Counted from the first letter of the stretch, positions 39,072 through 48,729 are shown. The stretch is 64,000 nucleotides of DNA from Nitrososphaerota archaeon (GCA_028867035.1 JAGWHB010000002.1:334852-398851); one strand, 5' to 3'. Program-made: numbers and translations. The notes: generated by a model from the letters alone, not told the origin.

Positions 39072-39566
39072 ATGTCGGAAGCCTCTGAGTTCAGGCACCT
39101 GGTCAGGATCTCGGGAAGGGATCTGGCCGGAGGGAAGAAGCTCATCGTGGCCCTTTCAGACCTGAAAGGGGTGGGATACAACTTCGCGAACGTCATCACG
39201 ACCAAGCTCAGCCTGGACCCGCGGGTCCGCCTGGGGACGCTCACCGAGGAGCAAGTCAAGGAGATAGAGGCGGCCATACAGAGCACGTCAAAGTCCGCGC
39301 TGCCGGAGTGGTATTACAACAGGAGGAACGACCCCGAGTCGGGGGAGGCGAAACAGCTCCTCGGGTCGGACCTGGACTTCATCCAGAAGAACGACATCGA
39401 GGACGAGAGGAATATCCAGAGCTGGAAGGGGATAAGGCACGGCCTCGGGTTGAAGGTCAGAGGACAGAGGACGAGGACCACGGGGAGGAAGGGGAGGACG
39501 GTGGGGGTCAGAAAGGCCACATTGGTCGCGGCGGCCAAAGAAGCTGCGAAGAAGGAAGAGAAGTAA
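39072..39566 (+). CDS. rps13: Small-subunit ribosomal protein uS13
   Basis: A 164-aa uS13. The H2TH region LVRISGRDLAGGKKLIVAL-DLKGVGYNFA and the C-terminal RGQRTRTTGRKGRTVGVRK, which contacts tRNA and helix 44 neighbours, are clear. It is longer than bacterial S13 by the usual archaeal insertion and has an Ala/Lys-rich tail. uS4 follows 3 nt later. Confidence 0.95.
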   Translation: MSEASEFRHLVRISGRDLAGGKKLIVALSDLKGVGYNFANVITTKLSLDPRVRLGTLTEEQVKEIEAAIQSTSKSALPEWYYNRRNDPESGEAKQLLGSDLDFIQKNDIEDERNIQSWKGIRHGLGLKVRGQRTRTTGRKGRTVGVRKATLVAAAKEAAKKEEK

Positions 39567-39569
39567 GAT

Positions 39570-40124
39570 TTGGGAGACCCGAAGAAGGCCAGGAAGCAGT
39601 ACAGCAGGCCGAGGAGCCCATGGAGGGCCGACCAGCTGGCACAGGAGCTTTACCTTCTCGGAACGTTCGGGCTGAGGAACAAGAGGGAGCTGTGGAAGGC
39701 CCAGACGCAGCTCAGCTCGGTGAGGAAGCAGGCCAGGACCCTGCTCGCGGCCACGGAGGCGGTGAGGCTCCGCGAGGAGAAGAAGCTCCTGGACAGCCTG
39801 CGGAAGAAGGGCTTGATCGGGGAGGCGGCGTCGGTCGACGACATACTCAGCTTGACCGTCGAGGACATGCTGGCCAGGAGGCTTCAGTCGATGGTTTTCA
39901 AGAAGGGGATGGCGCTATCTCCGCTGCACTCGAGGCAGCTGATAGTGCACGGGCATGTTTCGGTCGGGGGAAGGATCATCACCGTCCCAGGGTACGAGGT
40001 AGGGAGCATGGAGGAGGGGGCGGTCGCACTGGTTCAAGGGGCCGCGCCGAAGGAGGGGCCTGAGGCCGCAGCGGAGGCGGAGCCGAAGGAAGCGCCGGTC
40101 GAGCAGCCGGCACAGGCTCAGTGA
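39570..40124 (+). CDS. rps4: Small-subunit ribosomal protein uS4
   Basis: A 184-aa uS4 starting with a TTG. It has the long N-terminal helices ([29 protein letters not shown]) and an S4 RNA-binding domain near [30 protein letters not shown]. The last ~30 residues are a low-complexity Ala/Glu/Pro tail. No zinc motif, as expected for archaea. Confidence 0.95.
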   Translation: MGDPKKARKQYSRPRSPWRADQLAQELYLLGTFGLRNKRELWKAQTQLSSVRKQARTLLAATEAVRLREEKKLLDSLRKKGLIGEAASVDDILSLTVEDMLARRLQSMVFKKGMALSPLHSRQLIVHGHVSVGGRIITVPGYEVGSMEEGAVALVQGAAPKEGPEAAAEAEPKEAPVEQPAQAQ

Positions 40125-40534
40125 GATTCATGTCAGAAGAGGAGATTCTGAACGACCGGTGGGCAGTTTGCCACATCTACTCGTCCTACAACAACACCAT
40201 CGTCCACATCACAGACCTCACCGGCGCCGAGACCATCTCCTTCTCGTCGGGGGGGAGGCATGTCAAGGCAGACAGGTTCGAGTCGTCCCCCTACGCAGCC
40301 ATGAGGAGCGCCTCGGCAGCGTCGGAGGTGGCAAAGGGCAAGGGGATCACCGCGGTGCACATCAAAGTCAGGGCCGTCGGCGGGACCGGGCCGAGGACGC
40401 CTGGACCTGGGGCGCAGGCAGCCATCCGCGCCATCGCAAGAGCGGGGTTCAAGATAGGCCGCATAGAAGACGCGACGCCGATCCCGCACGACACTACGAG
40501 GAAGAAGGGCGGACGCAGAGGAAGAAGGGCGTAG
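40121..40534 (+). CDS. rps11: Small-subunit ribosomal protein uS11
   Basis: A 137-aa uS11. [41 protein letters not shown] and the basic end [24 protein letters not shown] are family hallmarks. The GTG at 40121 overlaps the uS4 stop as GTGA; an ATG at 40130 is equally plausible. The next gene is convergent after 4 nt. Confidence 0.95.
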   Translation: MRFMSEEEILNDRWAVCHIYSSYNNTIVHITDLTGAETISFSSGGRHVKADRFESSPYAAMRSASAASEVAKGKGITAVHIKVRAVGGTGPRTPGPGAQAAIRAIARAGFKIGRIEDATPIPHDTTRKKGGRRGRRA

Positions 40535-40538
40535 CCTC

Positions 40539-41489
40539 TCAGAGCTGCTTCAGCAAATCCACCGAATCGACCTTTCCATCGCCGTCCTTGTCGACTCCGC
40601 GGAGCAGAGCGGCGTAGTCTCCTGACCGATACTTCTGAAAGAGGGTCTCAGCGAAGTTCGTGATGCCTATGATGGCCGCCTTGGTGCCTGCCCCCGTGAG
40701 CCCTGCGGCTATGACGCAGGTCTTCGAGTGGTCCCATGGGTTCCTCACCTTCTCTACGATGCAGTCGAGCTCCGAGCCGTAGGACTTTCCTCCGTCGTCG
40801 ACGATTGCGTTCCAGAAGCCCCCTTTGCTGAAACGGATCGGCAGGCTGGGGTTGAGCTCCTCGGCGACAACGTTGTTGCGGGGCCCACCTACGACGATGA
40901 GGTTTGAAGCCAGGAGCTTCTCTGCCCTCAGGTCGACGTCTAGTTTCACTGGGAACTTCGACGGGAGGTCCACGAACTGGCCGAGGGCGAACCCGAGTTG
41001 GACCGCATAGTGCCCGTCCCTGGCCTGTGTTCCCCCCTCCCCGTGCTGCATCGGAGAGCCCACCACGACCCAGCCGTCGAAGACTCCGCCCTCGAAGAAC
41101 TCCTCGAAGAACCGGCCGAGGGCCTTTGAGCGTCCAGCTGACTTCAGGGTCGGCATCGGTTCCCCCTTCACCTGGAACTCGACGGCGTATCCATCAGACG
41201 CGAGGGCGTAGAGGTTCGCCTCCCCTCCCCTGATGTTCTGGCTCCTGACCCGCGTGATCAGGCCGGCCTTCTCCAGCCTGGCCATGTGGTAGTGCACCGT
41301 CTGGTAGTAGGCGCCGAGGGACCGGGCCATCTCGGCGGGATATTTCGGCCCCGTCGAAAGCAGAGCGAGTATCCTCTGGCCGACCTTCCCGGAGGCAGGC
41401 CTGAACCCGTCGGGGCTGTCTGAGACGAGGACCCGCTTGGCCAGGCCTGCCCTGGACTTTGGGTCGAAGAGTATCTCCTCTTTGGTCAT
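40539..41489 (-). CDS. ArsR-like regulator fused to an S-layer-like domain
   Basis: A 316-aa protein with no signal peptide. Residues ~38-95 are a winged helix (RILALLSTGPKYPAEMARSLG, QTVHYHMARLEKAGLITRV). The rest resembles the C-terminal domain of archaeal S-layer proteins: NLIVVGGPRNNVVAEELNP, FSKGGFWNAIVDD, and VRNPWDHSKTCVIAAGLTGAGT. The end has a calcium-loop pattern DKDGDGKVDSVDL of EF-hand/dockerin type. Such regulator plus S-layer-type fusions seem to be an archaeal family; the ligand is unknown. A TATA-like box (41515-41524) lies 30 nt from the ATG and is divergent from glmS. Confidence 0.75.
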   Translation of the reverse strand: MTKEEILFDPKSRAGLAKRVLVSDSPDGFRPASGKVGQRILALLSTGPKYPAEMARSLGAYYQTVHYHMARLEKAGLITRVRSQNIRGGEANLYALASDGYAVEFQVKGEPMPTLKSAGRSKALGRFFEEFFEGGVFDGWVVVGSPMQHGEGGTQARDGHYAVQLGFALGQFVDLPSKFPVKLDVDLRAEKLLASNLIVVGGPRNNVVAEELNPSLPIRFSKGGFWNAIVDDGGKSYGSELDCIVEKVRNPWDHSKTCVIAAGLTGAGTKAAIIGITNFAETLFQKYRSGDYAALLRGVDKDGDGKVDSVDLLKQL

Positions 41490-41514
41490 GCAGTCAGCGT
41501 TGGGGGCGAGACTC

Positions 41515-41524
41515 TACATAAATG
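41515..41524 (-). promoter_or_regulatory. TATA-like box for the ArsR/S-layer-like gene
   Basis: CATTTATGTA on the minus strand, centred 30 nt from the ATG at 41489. Confidence 0.45.
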
Positions 41525-41611
41525 ATTTTGTATGGTGCCTACGACGGCGGGGGGCCCGCGGGGTGACCATGCAAGGCGATTTCTGATTGGTATAGTGGAA
41601 TGTTTTACGGG

Positions 41612-41619
41612 GTTTAAAG
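41612..41619 (+). promoter_or_regulatory. TATA-like box for glmS
   Basis: GTTTAAAG, centred 30 nt before the ATG at 41645. Divergent from the regulator gene. Confidence 0.45.
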
Positions 41620-41644
41620 GAGGAACGAAACAATCACGGGTTAA

Positions 41645-44600
41645 ATGTGCGGCATCATAGGTTGCGTGGCCGAGGAGCCTGTGGCGGGCGTCCTGCTCGA
41701 GGGCCTGAAACGGGTCGAGTACCGGGGCTATGACTCTGCGGGCATGGCCACCATTAGCAAAGACGGACTGCAGGTCAGGAAAGGCGTGGGGAAGGTGGCA
41801 GAACTCAACGAGAAATTGAATTTCGCTGAGATGCCCGGAGGCATAGGCATGGCTCATTGCCTCCACCCGGATACGTACGTGCAACTAGCTGATGGACGTC
41901 TTAAGAGGATAGCCGATATGGACGACGGAGAGGAAGTCGCCTCCCTAGACACGGCAACGCTCAGAATCGTCTCGAGGAAGGCAACCAAGTCTTCCCACCC
42001 CGCCCCCTCTCATCTCTTGCGAATAGGCACAGGCTCTTCCGAGCTAGTCTGTACCGACGCCCACAGGATGATTGTGGCCAGGGACGGACTTGTCCTTCAG
42101 ACCCCCGCTTCAGAACTGCTGGAAGACGATCTGCTGATTCTCCCCAAGAAGCTTACAGTCCAAGGGAAGTCACGGCCGTTGGCTGACATCAACGCGAAAA
42201 GATACGTCAGACCGAGCACAGGATGGACGGACGCGCTCAAGGCTTCGATCAAGGCCAGGCACCTGAGCATTACCGAAGCGGCCAGGAAATGTGGGATAAG
42301 CGCATCTTACATGGACCACTTGATCAGAGGGGACCGGACCGTAAGAGATGACGTAGCGCGCAGATTAACGCGACATTGGCAGATACAGGTCGCGGAAGGG
42401 TTGACCCCCGTTTCCCACAGCCACTCAAACTACGTCAGGTTTCCCACCCAGACCTCGCCCGCTCTAATGCAATTGGTGGGCTACCTTTTCGGCGACGGTC
42501 ATATTCGCTCAAAGGGAATCAGGATACGCGAAGAGGATGAGGGCCTTCTGCGCCACTATCAAAGCCTCTTCACCAGACTGTTCTCACTCCAGGGACGTGT
42601 CGTGAAATTGAAGGATGCCAATGCCTACGAACTCACAGTCAACAGCGTAGCGCTAAGCAGGTGGTTCCATAGGGCGTTCGATTTTTCATCTGCTACCTTT
42701 CTTACAGAATTGGGCCGGCTCCCCGACGAAGAAGTTGCGGGCTTCGTGCGGGGGCTTTTTGACGCCGAAGGGTCCGCCGACACTCTGAGTCGACAGATCG
42801 CCATACGGATGACGACCGAATCGGTCCCGGCTGTCCTTCAGGCGCTGCTACTCCGTTTTGGCATCCATTCTTCTGTCTCCGTGGTTCAGAGTGAAAACAA
42901 GAATTGGAACGACTGCCATGTCCTCTCTATCAGCGGGCACGAAAACGTGTCTGGATTCCTCCGTCGGATATCATCCTCGTCCGCACACAAGCTGAGGAAG
43001 ATGTTCACCTTGGAAAAGGAGACCAAACCGGGGAGGTCGGTGAGAGAAATACCAATCCCCTACACCAAAAAGGAGCTCCGGACCATTTCGGAATCGAGAG
43101 GGATCAACCACTATCTTCAACGCGAGGAGTATCCAACTCAGGGAACTGTTGTCAGCCTGATCGAGTTAGTCTCGGCCAGCGGAAGGAATCAGACTCTCGA
43201 AGCAGTACTGCGCCGTTTCGAAAACTGCGACGTGTATTTCGAGAGAATAAGTTACGTAACGACGGTAGATTCTCACACAGGCATAGTATACGACCTTCAG
43301 GTGGAAGGGACAGAGAACTTCCTGGCAAATGGAATCTTTACTCACAACAGCCGTTGGGCCACGCATGGGGGCGTCACCGACGAGAACGCTCATCCGCATA
43401 CTTCGTGCAAGGAGACAGTCGCCGTGATCCACAACGGAATAATCGAGAACTACATTCCGCTCAAGAAGAGCCTGTCGGCGAAGGGGCACAGGTTCAAGAG
43501 CGAGACAGACACGGAGATCATAGCGCATCTGGTGGAGGACGAGTACAAGCGCTTGAAGGACCCGCTTAAGGCGACCATTGCCGCCACGAAGAAGTTGAAG
43601 GGACAGTACGCGGTCGCCCTCATGTTCCAGGACAGGCCCGACGTCATCATCGGAGCCCGCAAGGACGCGCCGCTGATAGTGGGGGTCGGCCAGAACAAGA
43701 TGTTCCTTGCGAGCGACGTGCTCGCTTTCATCGGACACACGGACCGGACGATATTCCTCGACAACCGTGAGGTAGTGGAGATCAGAAAGGACGGGGTAAG
43801 GATAGTCGGCCCGGGAGGCAAGGACGTCAGGCGGAAGGCGAACCAGGTAGCATGGGAGCTCTCCGACATCTCGAAGAGCGACTTCGCGCACTACACCCTG
43901 AAGGAGATAAACGAGCAGCCGAAGACGGTCCTGACGGCTTCGGTCCAGGAGCCCGGGAAGGTAGAAGAGTTCGCAAGGGCGATCAAGAAGGCGAAGTCCC
44001 TCTACATCACCGCGTCGGGGACCTCCTACCACGCAGGCCTGCTGATGAAGTTCAGGCTGAACAAGGAGGCTAAGATCAGGGTCGACACGGTGGTAGCCGG
44101 GGAGCTGAAGGAGCACGCCGGCTTCTTGGGAAGGCGCTCCGTTGTGCTTGCCTTCTCCCAGAGCGGGGAGACTGCGGATGTGCTGGAGGCGGTCAAGGAG
44201 GCGAAGAAGCTCGGGGCGAAGGTATACTCTGTCGTAAACGCGGCCGGCTCGACGCTGGCGCGGGAGAGCGATGGGGTGCTCCTGCTGAACTGCGGCCCTG
44301 AGGTAGGGGTCGCGGCGACGAAGAGCTTCACCGCCCAGGTGCTTGTCGCCGACATGGTAGTGGACGCTGTGCTCGGGAAGAAGAAGTCGAACGGCATCAA
44401 GGAACTATCGGAGGCGATCACAGAGACCCTCAAGTGCGACGAGCAGGTAAGGGACCTGGTGTACGAGTACAGAGACAGGCCAGATTTCTACTTCGTCGCG
44501 CGCGGATATGAAAGCCCAGTCGCGATGGAGGGGGCGCTGAAGCTGAAGGAGCTTTCCTACATCCATGCCGAAGGGATGCCCGCCAGCGAGCTCAAGCATG

Positions 44601-44902
44601 GGACCCTGGCGCTCATCGAGAAGGGGACACCGGTGGTGCTGCTCAACCCGAGCGGGGACGCCCACGCGGACTCGCTGTCCAGCGCCGAGGAGTTGAGGGC
44701 GAGGGGAGCGGACGTCATAGGTGTCTCGGACGTGAGAGATGAGGTCTACAAGCACTGGATCCGCGTGCCGAAGGTCCAGCCCAAGTTCACTCCGATAGTG
44801 GAGGCCATCCCGCTGCAGCTGTTGGCCTACCATATGAGCGTGGCCAAGCGGAACGACCCGGACTATCCAAGGAACCTGGCGAAGTCGGTCACGGTCAAGT
44901 AG
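41645..44902 (+). CDS. glmS: Glucosamine-6-phosphate synthase (isomerising), with intein
   Basis: Makes glucosamine 6-phosphate from fructose 6-phosphate and glutamine, the entry to amino-sugar and glycan synthesis. The precursor is 1085 aa, the spliced enzyme about 588 aa. The N-terminal glutaminase keeps its Cys2 nucleophile (MCGIIG) and the RGYDSAG segment. The intein splits the glutaminase core between GIGMAH and SRWATHGG. Two SIS isomerase domains follow (ASGTSYHAGLLMKF, FSQSGETADVLEA, LKHGTLALIE) and the C-terminal NLAKSVTVK tail is normal. It may feed the surface glycans suggested by the sugar nucleotidyltransferase gene. Confidence 0.95.
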   Translation: MCGIIGCVAEEPVAGVLLEGLKRVEYRGYDSAGMATISKDGLQVRKGVGKVAELNEKLNFAEMPGGIGMAHCLHPDTYVQLADGRLKRIADMDDGEEVASLDTATLRIVSRKATKSSHPAPSHLLRIGTGSSELVCTDAHRMIVARDGLVLQTPASELLEDDLLILPKKLTVQGKSRPLADINAKRYVRPSTGWTDALKASIKARHLSITEAARKCGISASYMDHLIRGDRTVRDDVARRLTRHWQIQVAEGLTPVSHSHSNYVRFPTQTSPALMQLVGYLFGDGHIRSKGIRIREEDEGLLRHYQSLFTRLFSLQGRVVKLKDANAYELTVNSVALSRWFHRAFDFSSATFLTELGRLPDEEVAGFVRGLFDAEGSADTLSRQIAIRMTTESVPAVLQALLLRFGIHSSVSVVQSENKNWNDCHVLSISGHENVSGFLRRISSSSAHKLRKMFTLEKETKPGRSVREIPIPYTKKELRTISESRGINHYLQREEYPTQGTVVSLIELVSASGRNQTLEAVLRRFENCDVYFERISYVTTVDSHTGIVYDLQVEGTENFLANGIFTHNSRWATHGGVTDENAHPHTSCKETVAVIHNGIIENYIPLKKSLSAKGHRFKSETDTEIIAHLVEDEYKRLKDPLKATIAATKKLKGQYAVALMFQDRPDVIIGARKDAPLIVGVGQNKMFLASDVLAFIGHTDRTIFLDNREVVEIRKDGVRIVGPGGKDVRRKANQVAWELSDISKSDFAHYTLKEINEQPKTVLTASVQEPGKVEEFARAIKKAKSLYITASGTSYHAGLLMKFRLNKEAKIRVDTVVAGELKEHAGFLGRRSVVLAFSQSGETADVLEAVKEAKKLGAKVYSVVNAAGSTLARESDGVLLLNCGPEVGVAATKSFTAQVLVADMVVDAVLGKKKSNGIKELSEAITETLKCDEQVRDLVYEYRDRPDFYFVARGYESPVAMEGALKLKELSYIHAEGMPASELKHGTLALIEKGTPVVLLNPSGDAHADSLSSAEELRARGADVIGVSDVRDEVYKHWIRVPKVQPKFTPIVEAIPLQLLAYHMSVAKRNDPDYPRNLAKSVTVK
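41858..43348 (+). mobile_element. Intein with LAGLIDADG endonuclease in GlmS
   Basis: A 497-aa intein. Cys1 (CLHPDTYVQLADGRL), block B TDAH (LVCTDAHRMIV), C-terminal GIFTHN and +1 Ser are all present. The endonuclease motifs LVGYLFGDG and VRGLFDAEG keep both acidic residues. A helix-turn-helix-like segment (EAARKCGISASYMDHLIRG) lies between splicing block B and the endonuclease. A GlmS intein is known from Methanocaldococcus; whether the site is the same cannot be told here. Confidence 0.93.
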
Positions 44903-44940
44903 ACCCGCCGGGGGAAGAACCCATCAAGACTGTCCTGATA

Positions 44941-44951
44941 AGATAATAAAG
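44941..44951 (+). promoter_or_regulatory. TATA-like box for the deoxyhypusine synthase gene
   Basis: AGATAATAAAG, centred 28 nt before the GTG at 44974. Confidence 0.45.
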
Positions 44952-44973
44952 TGAACCAAGTAGACGCCACGCC

Positions 44974-45993
44974 GTGGTATCTAGGAAGGAAGTTCTTTCA
45001 AAACCAGTGGCGACCATAGAGGTCGGCAAGAAGAGCGTCTCGGCCCTGTTGGACGAGATGTCTCAGACCGGATTCCAGGGGAAGAAGCTTGGAGAGGTGG
45101 CGAAGATCTGGGCGGAGATGGCCCGGCAGAAGGACCTAACGGTCTTCCTTGGGCTGACCGGTTCGCTCAGCACGACGGGACAGTGGAAGATAATCAGGTG
45201 GCTCGTCGAGAACAGGTATGTGGACGTCGTGGTCAGCACCGGGGCCAACATATCAGAGGATATACTCGAGGCCCTGGGATATCACTACTTCCAGGGGACC
45301 TGGCTCGCCGACGACGAAGAACTGCTGAGGCTCAAGGTGGACAGGTTTTATGACGTGTACGCCGACGAGATGCAGTACAGGAAGCTCGAGAGGACCATCT
45401 ACAAGTTCGCGAACACGCTCGACGCCAAGGAGATCTATTCCACCCGGGAGTTCCTCCATCAGTTCGGGGCGTTCCTCGACAAGAGAGGGATCGACAGCAT
45501 AGTCGCCGCCGCCTACAGGGCGAAGGTCCCCATCTACTCGCCGGGTCTCATCGACAGCGGATACGGCGTCGCCCTGAGCCTGTTGAGGCGGGAGAAGGGG
45601 AAGATGATCAGGCTTGACCAGACGAAGGACATGGAGGAGCTGGCGCAGATCGCTGAGAAGACGAAGAGGACCGGCGTCGTCTACTTGGGAGGAGGAGTCC
45701 CGAAGGACACCATCCAGCTCTCCACCATAATCAAATCGCTGTCGAAGGGCGGGGAGGAGGAGACCCCCCACGAGTACGCCATTCAGATCACTGCCGACAG
45801 CCCTCAGTGGGGTGGCCTGTCGGGGTGCACCCTCGAGGAGGCGATAAGCTGGGGGAAGATATCGTCGCAGGCGAAGAAAGCCACGCTGTACGCCGACATA
45901 ACCCTCGCGCTGCCGATAGTGGCCCACGCGCTCAACGAGAAGGTCGAGAGGCGGAGCTACCCGCCGGACCTTGGCTGGGTCTTCAAGAACTAG
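44974..45993 (+). CDS. dys: Deoxyhypusine synthase
   Basis: A 339-aa enzyme that transfers the aminobutyl group of spermidine to a lysine of aIF5A, the first step of hypusine formation. The catalytic lysine lies in EEAISWGKIS (about K295), as in human EAVSWGKI. NAD-binding segments VSTGANISEDIL and GGGVPKDTIQL are present. The start is a GTG. It is monocistronic and converges with purA with a 14-nt gap. Confidence 0.92.
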   Translation: MVSRKEVLSKPVATIEVGKKSVSALLDEMSQTGFQGKKLGEVAKIWAEMARQKDLTVFLGLTGSLSTTGQWKIIRWLVENRYVDVVVSTGANISEDILEALGYHYFQGTWLADDEELLRLKVDRFYDVYADEMQYRKLERTIYKFANTLDAKEIYSTREFLHQFGAFLDKRGIDSIVAAAYRAKVPIYSPGLIDSGYGVALSLLRREKGKMIRLDQTKDMEELAQIAEKTKRTGVVYLGGGVPKDTIQLSTIIKSLSKGGEEETPHEYAIQITADSPQWGGLSGCTLEEAISWGKISSQAKKATLYADITLALPIVAHALNEKVERRSYPPDLGWVFKN

Positions 45994-46007
45994 TCTGACC
46001 GGGCGCA

Positions 46008-47222
46008 CTACACTTCGATGGTCTCGGACCTCTCCTCTCCGTGAGATACGAGGGACACCCTGACCTTCAGCCGCTCTTCGAGGTAGTCGATCAGTTTCGA
46101 TATTTCGTCGGGGATGCCGCCGGCGAAGCTCGCTCCGTGGATGGAGAGCGGGCTATCGTAGACGGGCTCCACCTCGTCGAGATGGCCGAGGGCGGACTGG
46201 AAGTCCGTGGTAAGCTTGCCCTGATACCTGTAGGAGGTGCAGACCCTGAAATCCTTGACCTGCGACAGGACGTCGAGCTTCGAAACAGCGATCTCAGTCG
46301 CGCCGTTCAGGGCTATCGCGTATTTGAGGGCGACAAGGTCCAACCATCCCACCCTCCTGGGACGACCCGTGGTGGCGCCGTACTCCTTCCCAAGGGAGCG
46401 GATGCTGTCCGCCAGGGGGCCCGTGATCTCCGTGGGGAAGGGACCGCCCCCGACCCTCGTGGCGTAGCACTTCGTCACTCCGAGGGCGCTTCCTGCCATT
46501 GACGGAGGGATGCCGAGTGCCGACGGGATGTAGCTCGCTGTGGTGTGGGTGCTTGTGACGTACGGGTACGACCCGTGCATCAGGTCGAGCAGCGTCCCCT
46601 GGGAGCCTTCGAAGAGCACCGAGCCCCCTTTTTCAGTGATTTCAGCCACCCGGGAGCTGACGTTGCCCACCATGTCGCGGAGGAGCTTCTTCGAATCTTC
46701 CGCCCAGGAGATGAGACCCGCAGGGTCGAGGGAAAGCTTGCGGTAGAAATCGGTCAAGGGTCCGAAATCGAAGCCGTCCACGAGGTCTGAGACCCTGGGC
46801 GTGAGCCTCAGGGCCCTGAGGGCGTAGGAGGGTCCGATGCCTCGTCTGGTCGTCCCTATGGCTGACTGCCCGCGCATCTCCTCCAGCATTCGGTCGAAGT
46901 CTTTGTCGACGGGAGAGACGACCCCGCACCTGCCGTCCACCAGGAGCCGGCGCCTGACGTCGTCGGGAAGCAGAGAAAGCTCCTCCCCCATGACGACCGG
47001 GTCGAGGGCGACGGCCGCTCCGACGAGGAGCTCCTTCCCCTTCAGGGCGCCCGAAGGGATCAGATGGAACGTGTGCTTCATGCCCCCGATGACCACCGTG
47101 TGGCCTGCGTTGCTTCCGCCGTTGAACCGGGCGACCGCGTCGTACCTCCCGGCGAGGTAGTCGATGATCTTCCCCTTCCCTTCGTCCCCCCACTGGAGTC
47201 CGACTACGGAGAGATTCGACAT
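46008..47222 (-). CDS. purA: Adenylosuccinate synthetase
   Basis: A 404-aa enzyme that commits IMP to AMP synthesis using GTP and aspartate. The GTP loop QWGDEGKGK (10-18), NGGSNAGHTV, the IMP-binding IGTTRRGIGPSY and VSKLDVLS are conserved. It is somewhat shorter than bacterial PurA. It starts 1 nt after guaB, so the two branches from IMP (to AMP and GMP) are co-expressed. Confidence 0.95.
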   Translation of the reverse strand: MSNLSVVGLQWGDEGKGKIIDYLAGRYDAVARFNGGSNAGHTVVIGGMKHTFHLIPSGALKGKELLVGAAVALDPVVMGEELSLLPDDVRRRLLVDGRCGVVSPVDKDFDRMLEEMRGQSAIGTTRRGIGPSYALRALRLTPRVSDLVDGFDFGPLTDFYRKLSLDPAGLISWAEDSKKLLRDMVGNVSSRVAEITEKGGSVLFEGSQGTLLDLMHGSYPYVTSTHTTASYIPSALGIPPSMAGSALGVTKCYATRVGGGPFPTEITGPLADSIRSLGKEYGATTGRPRRVGWLDLVALKYAIALNGATEIAVSKLDVLSQVKDFRVCTSYRYQGKLTTDFQSALGHLDEVEPVYDSPLSIHGASFAGGIPDEISKLIDYLEERLKVRVSLVSHGEERSETIEV

Positions 47223-47223
47223 G

Positions 47224-48699
47224 TCAGACCACCTTCTGTATGTCGTGGGGGAGGCTTTCCTTGTGGCCTGCCGAGGTGATTCTCATGAACTCTGCGTTCT
47301 TCCGGAGCTCCGCGAGGGTGTGCGCCCCGGAGTAGCTCATTCCTGACCTGAGCCCGCCGACCAGCTGCTTGACGACCTCGTCCGCCCTCCCCTTGTAGGG
47401 GATCAGGCCCTCGACCCCCTCGGGGACGTTCTCTTCGATTATCTCCTCGATCAGGTCGTCCTCCTTCGGTCCGCTGCTCCTGACTTCTCTGACCCTCCTG
47501 TCGACGGTCGCCGCGAGGGACGCCATCCCCCTGGTGAGCTTGTACCTGACCCCGTCGCGCAGTATCGTCGGACCCGGGCTCTCTTCGGTGCCGGCGAAAA
47601 GGCTCCCTATCATCACCGAAGAGGCGCCTGCGGCGAGGGCTTTGGTGACGTCCCCTGGGTTCCTTATCCCGCCGTCCCCGATTATGGGCACGTCGCTGTC
47701 CGCTGCGCCCTTCGCGCTTTCGATGATCGCTGTCAGCTGGGGGACGCCGGAGCCGGTCACCACACGGGTGACGCAGATGCTCCCCGACCCGACCCCCACC
47801 TTGACCGCGTCCGCTCCGGCTTTGACGAGGTCGAGGGCCCCCTTGGCCGTGGCCACGTTGCCGGCGACGATCTCGACGTCACCGAGTTCCTTCCTGATCT
47901 CTTTCACCGTGTCGATGGCGTACACGGAGTGCCCGTGCGCTATGTCGACGACGAGGGCGTCCGCTCCCGCTTCCAGGAGCTTCCGGGAGCGTTCCATGTG
48001 GTCCCCCTTCACCCCGACGGCGGCGGCGACCCTCAGGCGCCCCTTCGAGTCCTTGGTCGCGGAAGGGAACTGCCTCCTTTTCATTATGTCCTTTGATGTG
48101 ATGAGACCAACGAGGTTTCCTGCCCTGTCGATTATGGGGAGCTTCTCGATCTTGTTGGCGTGCAGAGTCTTCTTCGCCTCGTCGAGTGTGACGCCCTTCG
48201 GCGCGGTGATCAGGTCCTTCCGGGGAGTCATGACCTCCTTCACCTTCCTTTCCAGGTCGTCCTCTAGGGTGATGTCGCGCCTTGTGAGGAGGCCCAGCAC
48301 GCGTCGCGCCCTGTCGACGATGACGATCCCCCCTATGTCCCGTTCCCTGATCAGACCCCAGGCTTCGCGCACCGTCCGGTCGGGACCGAGCGTGATCGGG
48401 TCTTCGATCAGCACTCCTTCGGACCGCTTGACCTTGAGGACCTCGGCCACCTCCTCTTCGACCGACAGGAACCTGTGGATCACACCGATGCCTCCGAGGC
48501 GGGCCAGAGCTATCGCCATTGCAGACTCGGTGACTGTGTCCATGTTCGCGCTCGCTATGGGGATTCCTAGTTCGATCCTACGCGAGAAGCGGGTGCGTAT
48601 GTCGGCGTCCTTCCTTGATTTTACGTCGGAGAACTTTGGGACAAGAAGTACATCGTCGAAAGTGAGGCCGACTTTGAAGTCGGAGACGGATTCCTTCAC
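47224..48699 (-). CDS. guaB: IMP dehydrogenase
   Basis: A 491-aa enzyme that oxidises IMP to XMP, the first step to GMP. The catalytic Cys309 is in GVGSGSICVTRVV. Two CBS domains (about 98-205) interrupt the barrel and probably bind adenine or guanine nucleotides. SANMDTVTESAMAIALARLGGIG and the mobile flap region are normal. The start is a GTG 26 nt from a TATA-like box (48722-48729), so the mRNA is leaderless. Confidence 0.95.
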   Translation of the reverse strand: MKESVSDFKVGLTFDDVLLVPKFSDVKSRKDADIRTRFSRRIELGIPIASANMDTVTESAMAIALARLGGIGVIHRFLSVEEEVAEVLKVKRSEGVLIEDPITLGPDRTVREAWGLIRERDIGGIVIVDRARRVLGLLTRRDITLEDDLERKVKEVMTPRKDLITAPKGVTLDEAKKTLHANKIEKLPIIDRAGNLVGLITSKDIMKRRQFPSATKDSKGRLRVAAAVGVKGDHMERSRKLLEAGADALVVDIAHGHSVYAIDTVKEIRKELGDVEIVAGNVATAKGALDLVKAGADAVKVGVGSGSICVTRVVTGSGVPQLTAIIESAKGAADSDVPIIGDGGIRNPGDVTKALAAGASSVMIGSLFAGTEESPGPTILRDGVRYKLTRGMASLAATVDRRVREVRSSGPKEDDLIEEIIEENVPEGVEGLIPYKGRADEVVKQLVGGLRSGMSYSGAHTLAELRKNAEFMRITSAGHKESLPHDIQKVV

Positions 48700-48721
48700 T
48701 TGACCTCGGCATTCTTTTTGG

Positions 48722-48729
48722 GTTTATAC
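48722..48729 (-). promoter_or_regulatory. TATA box for guaB-purA
   Basis: GTATAAAC on the minus strand, centred 26 nt from the GTG at 48699. Between this box and the tRNA (48730-48896) I see no convincing gene. Confidence 0.5.

Noticed and set aside
47534..48703. A 389-codon plus-strand frame antisense to guaB
   Set aside because: Ser/Arg-rich composition and complete overlap with IMP dehydrogenase.
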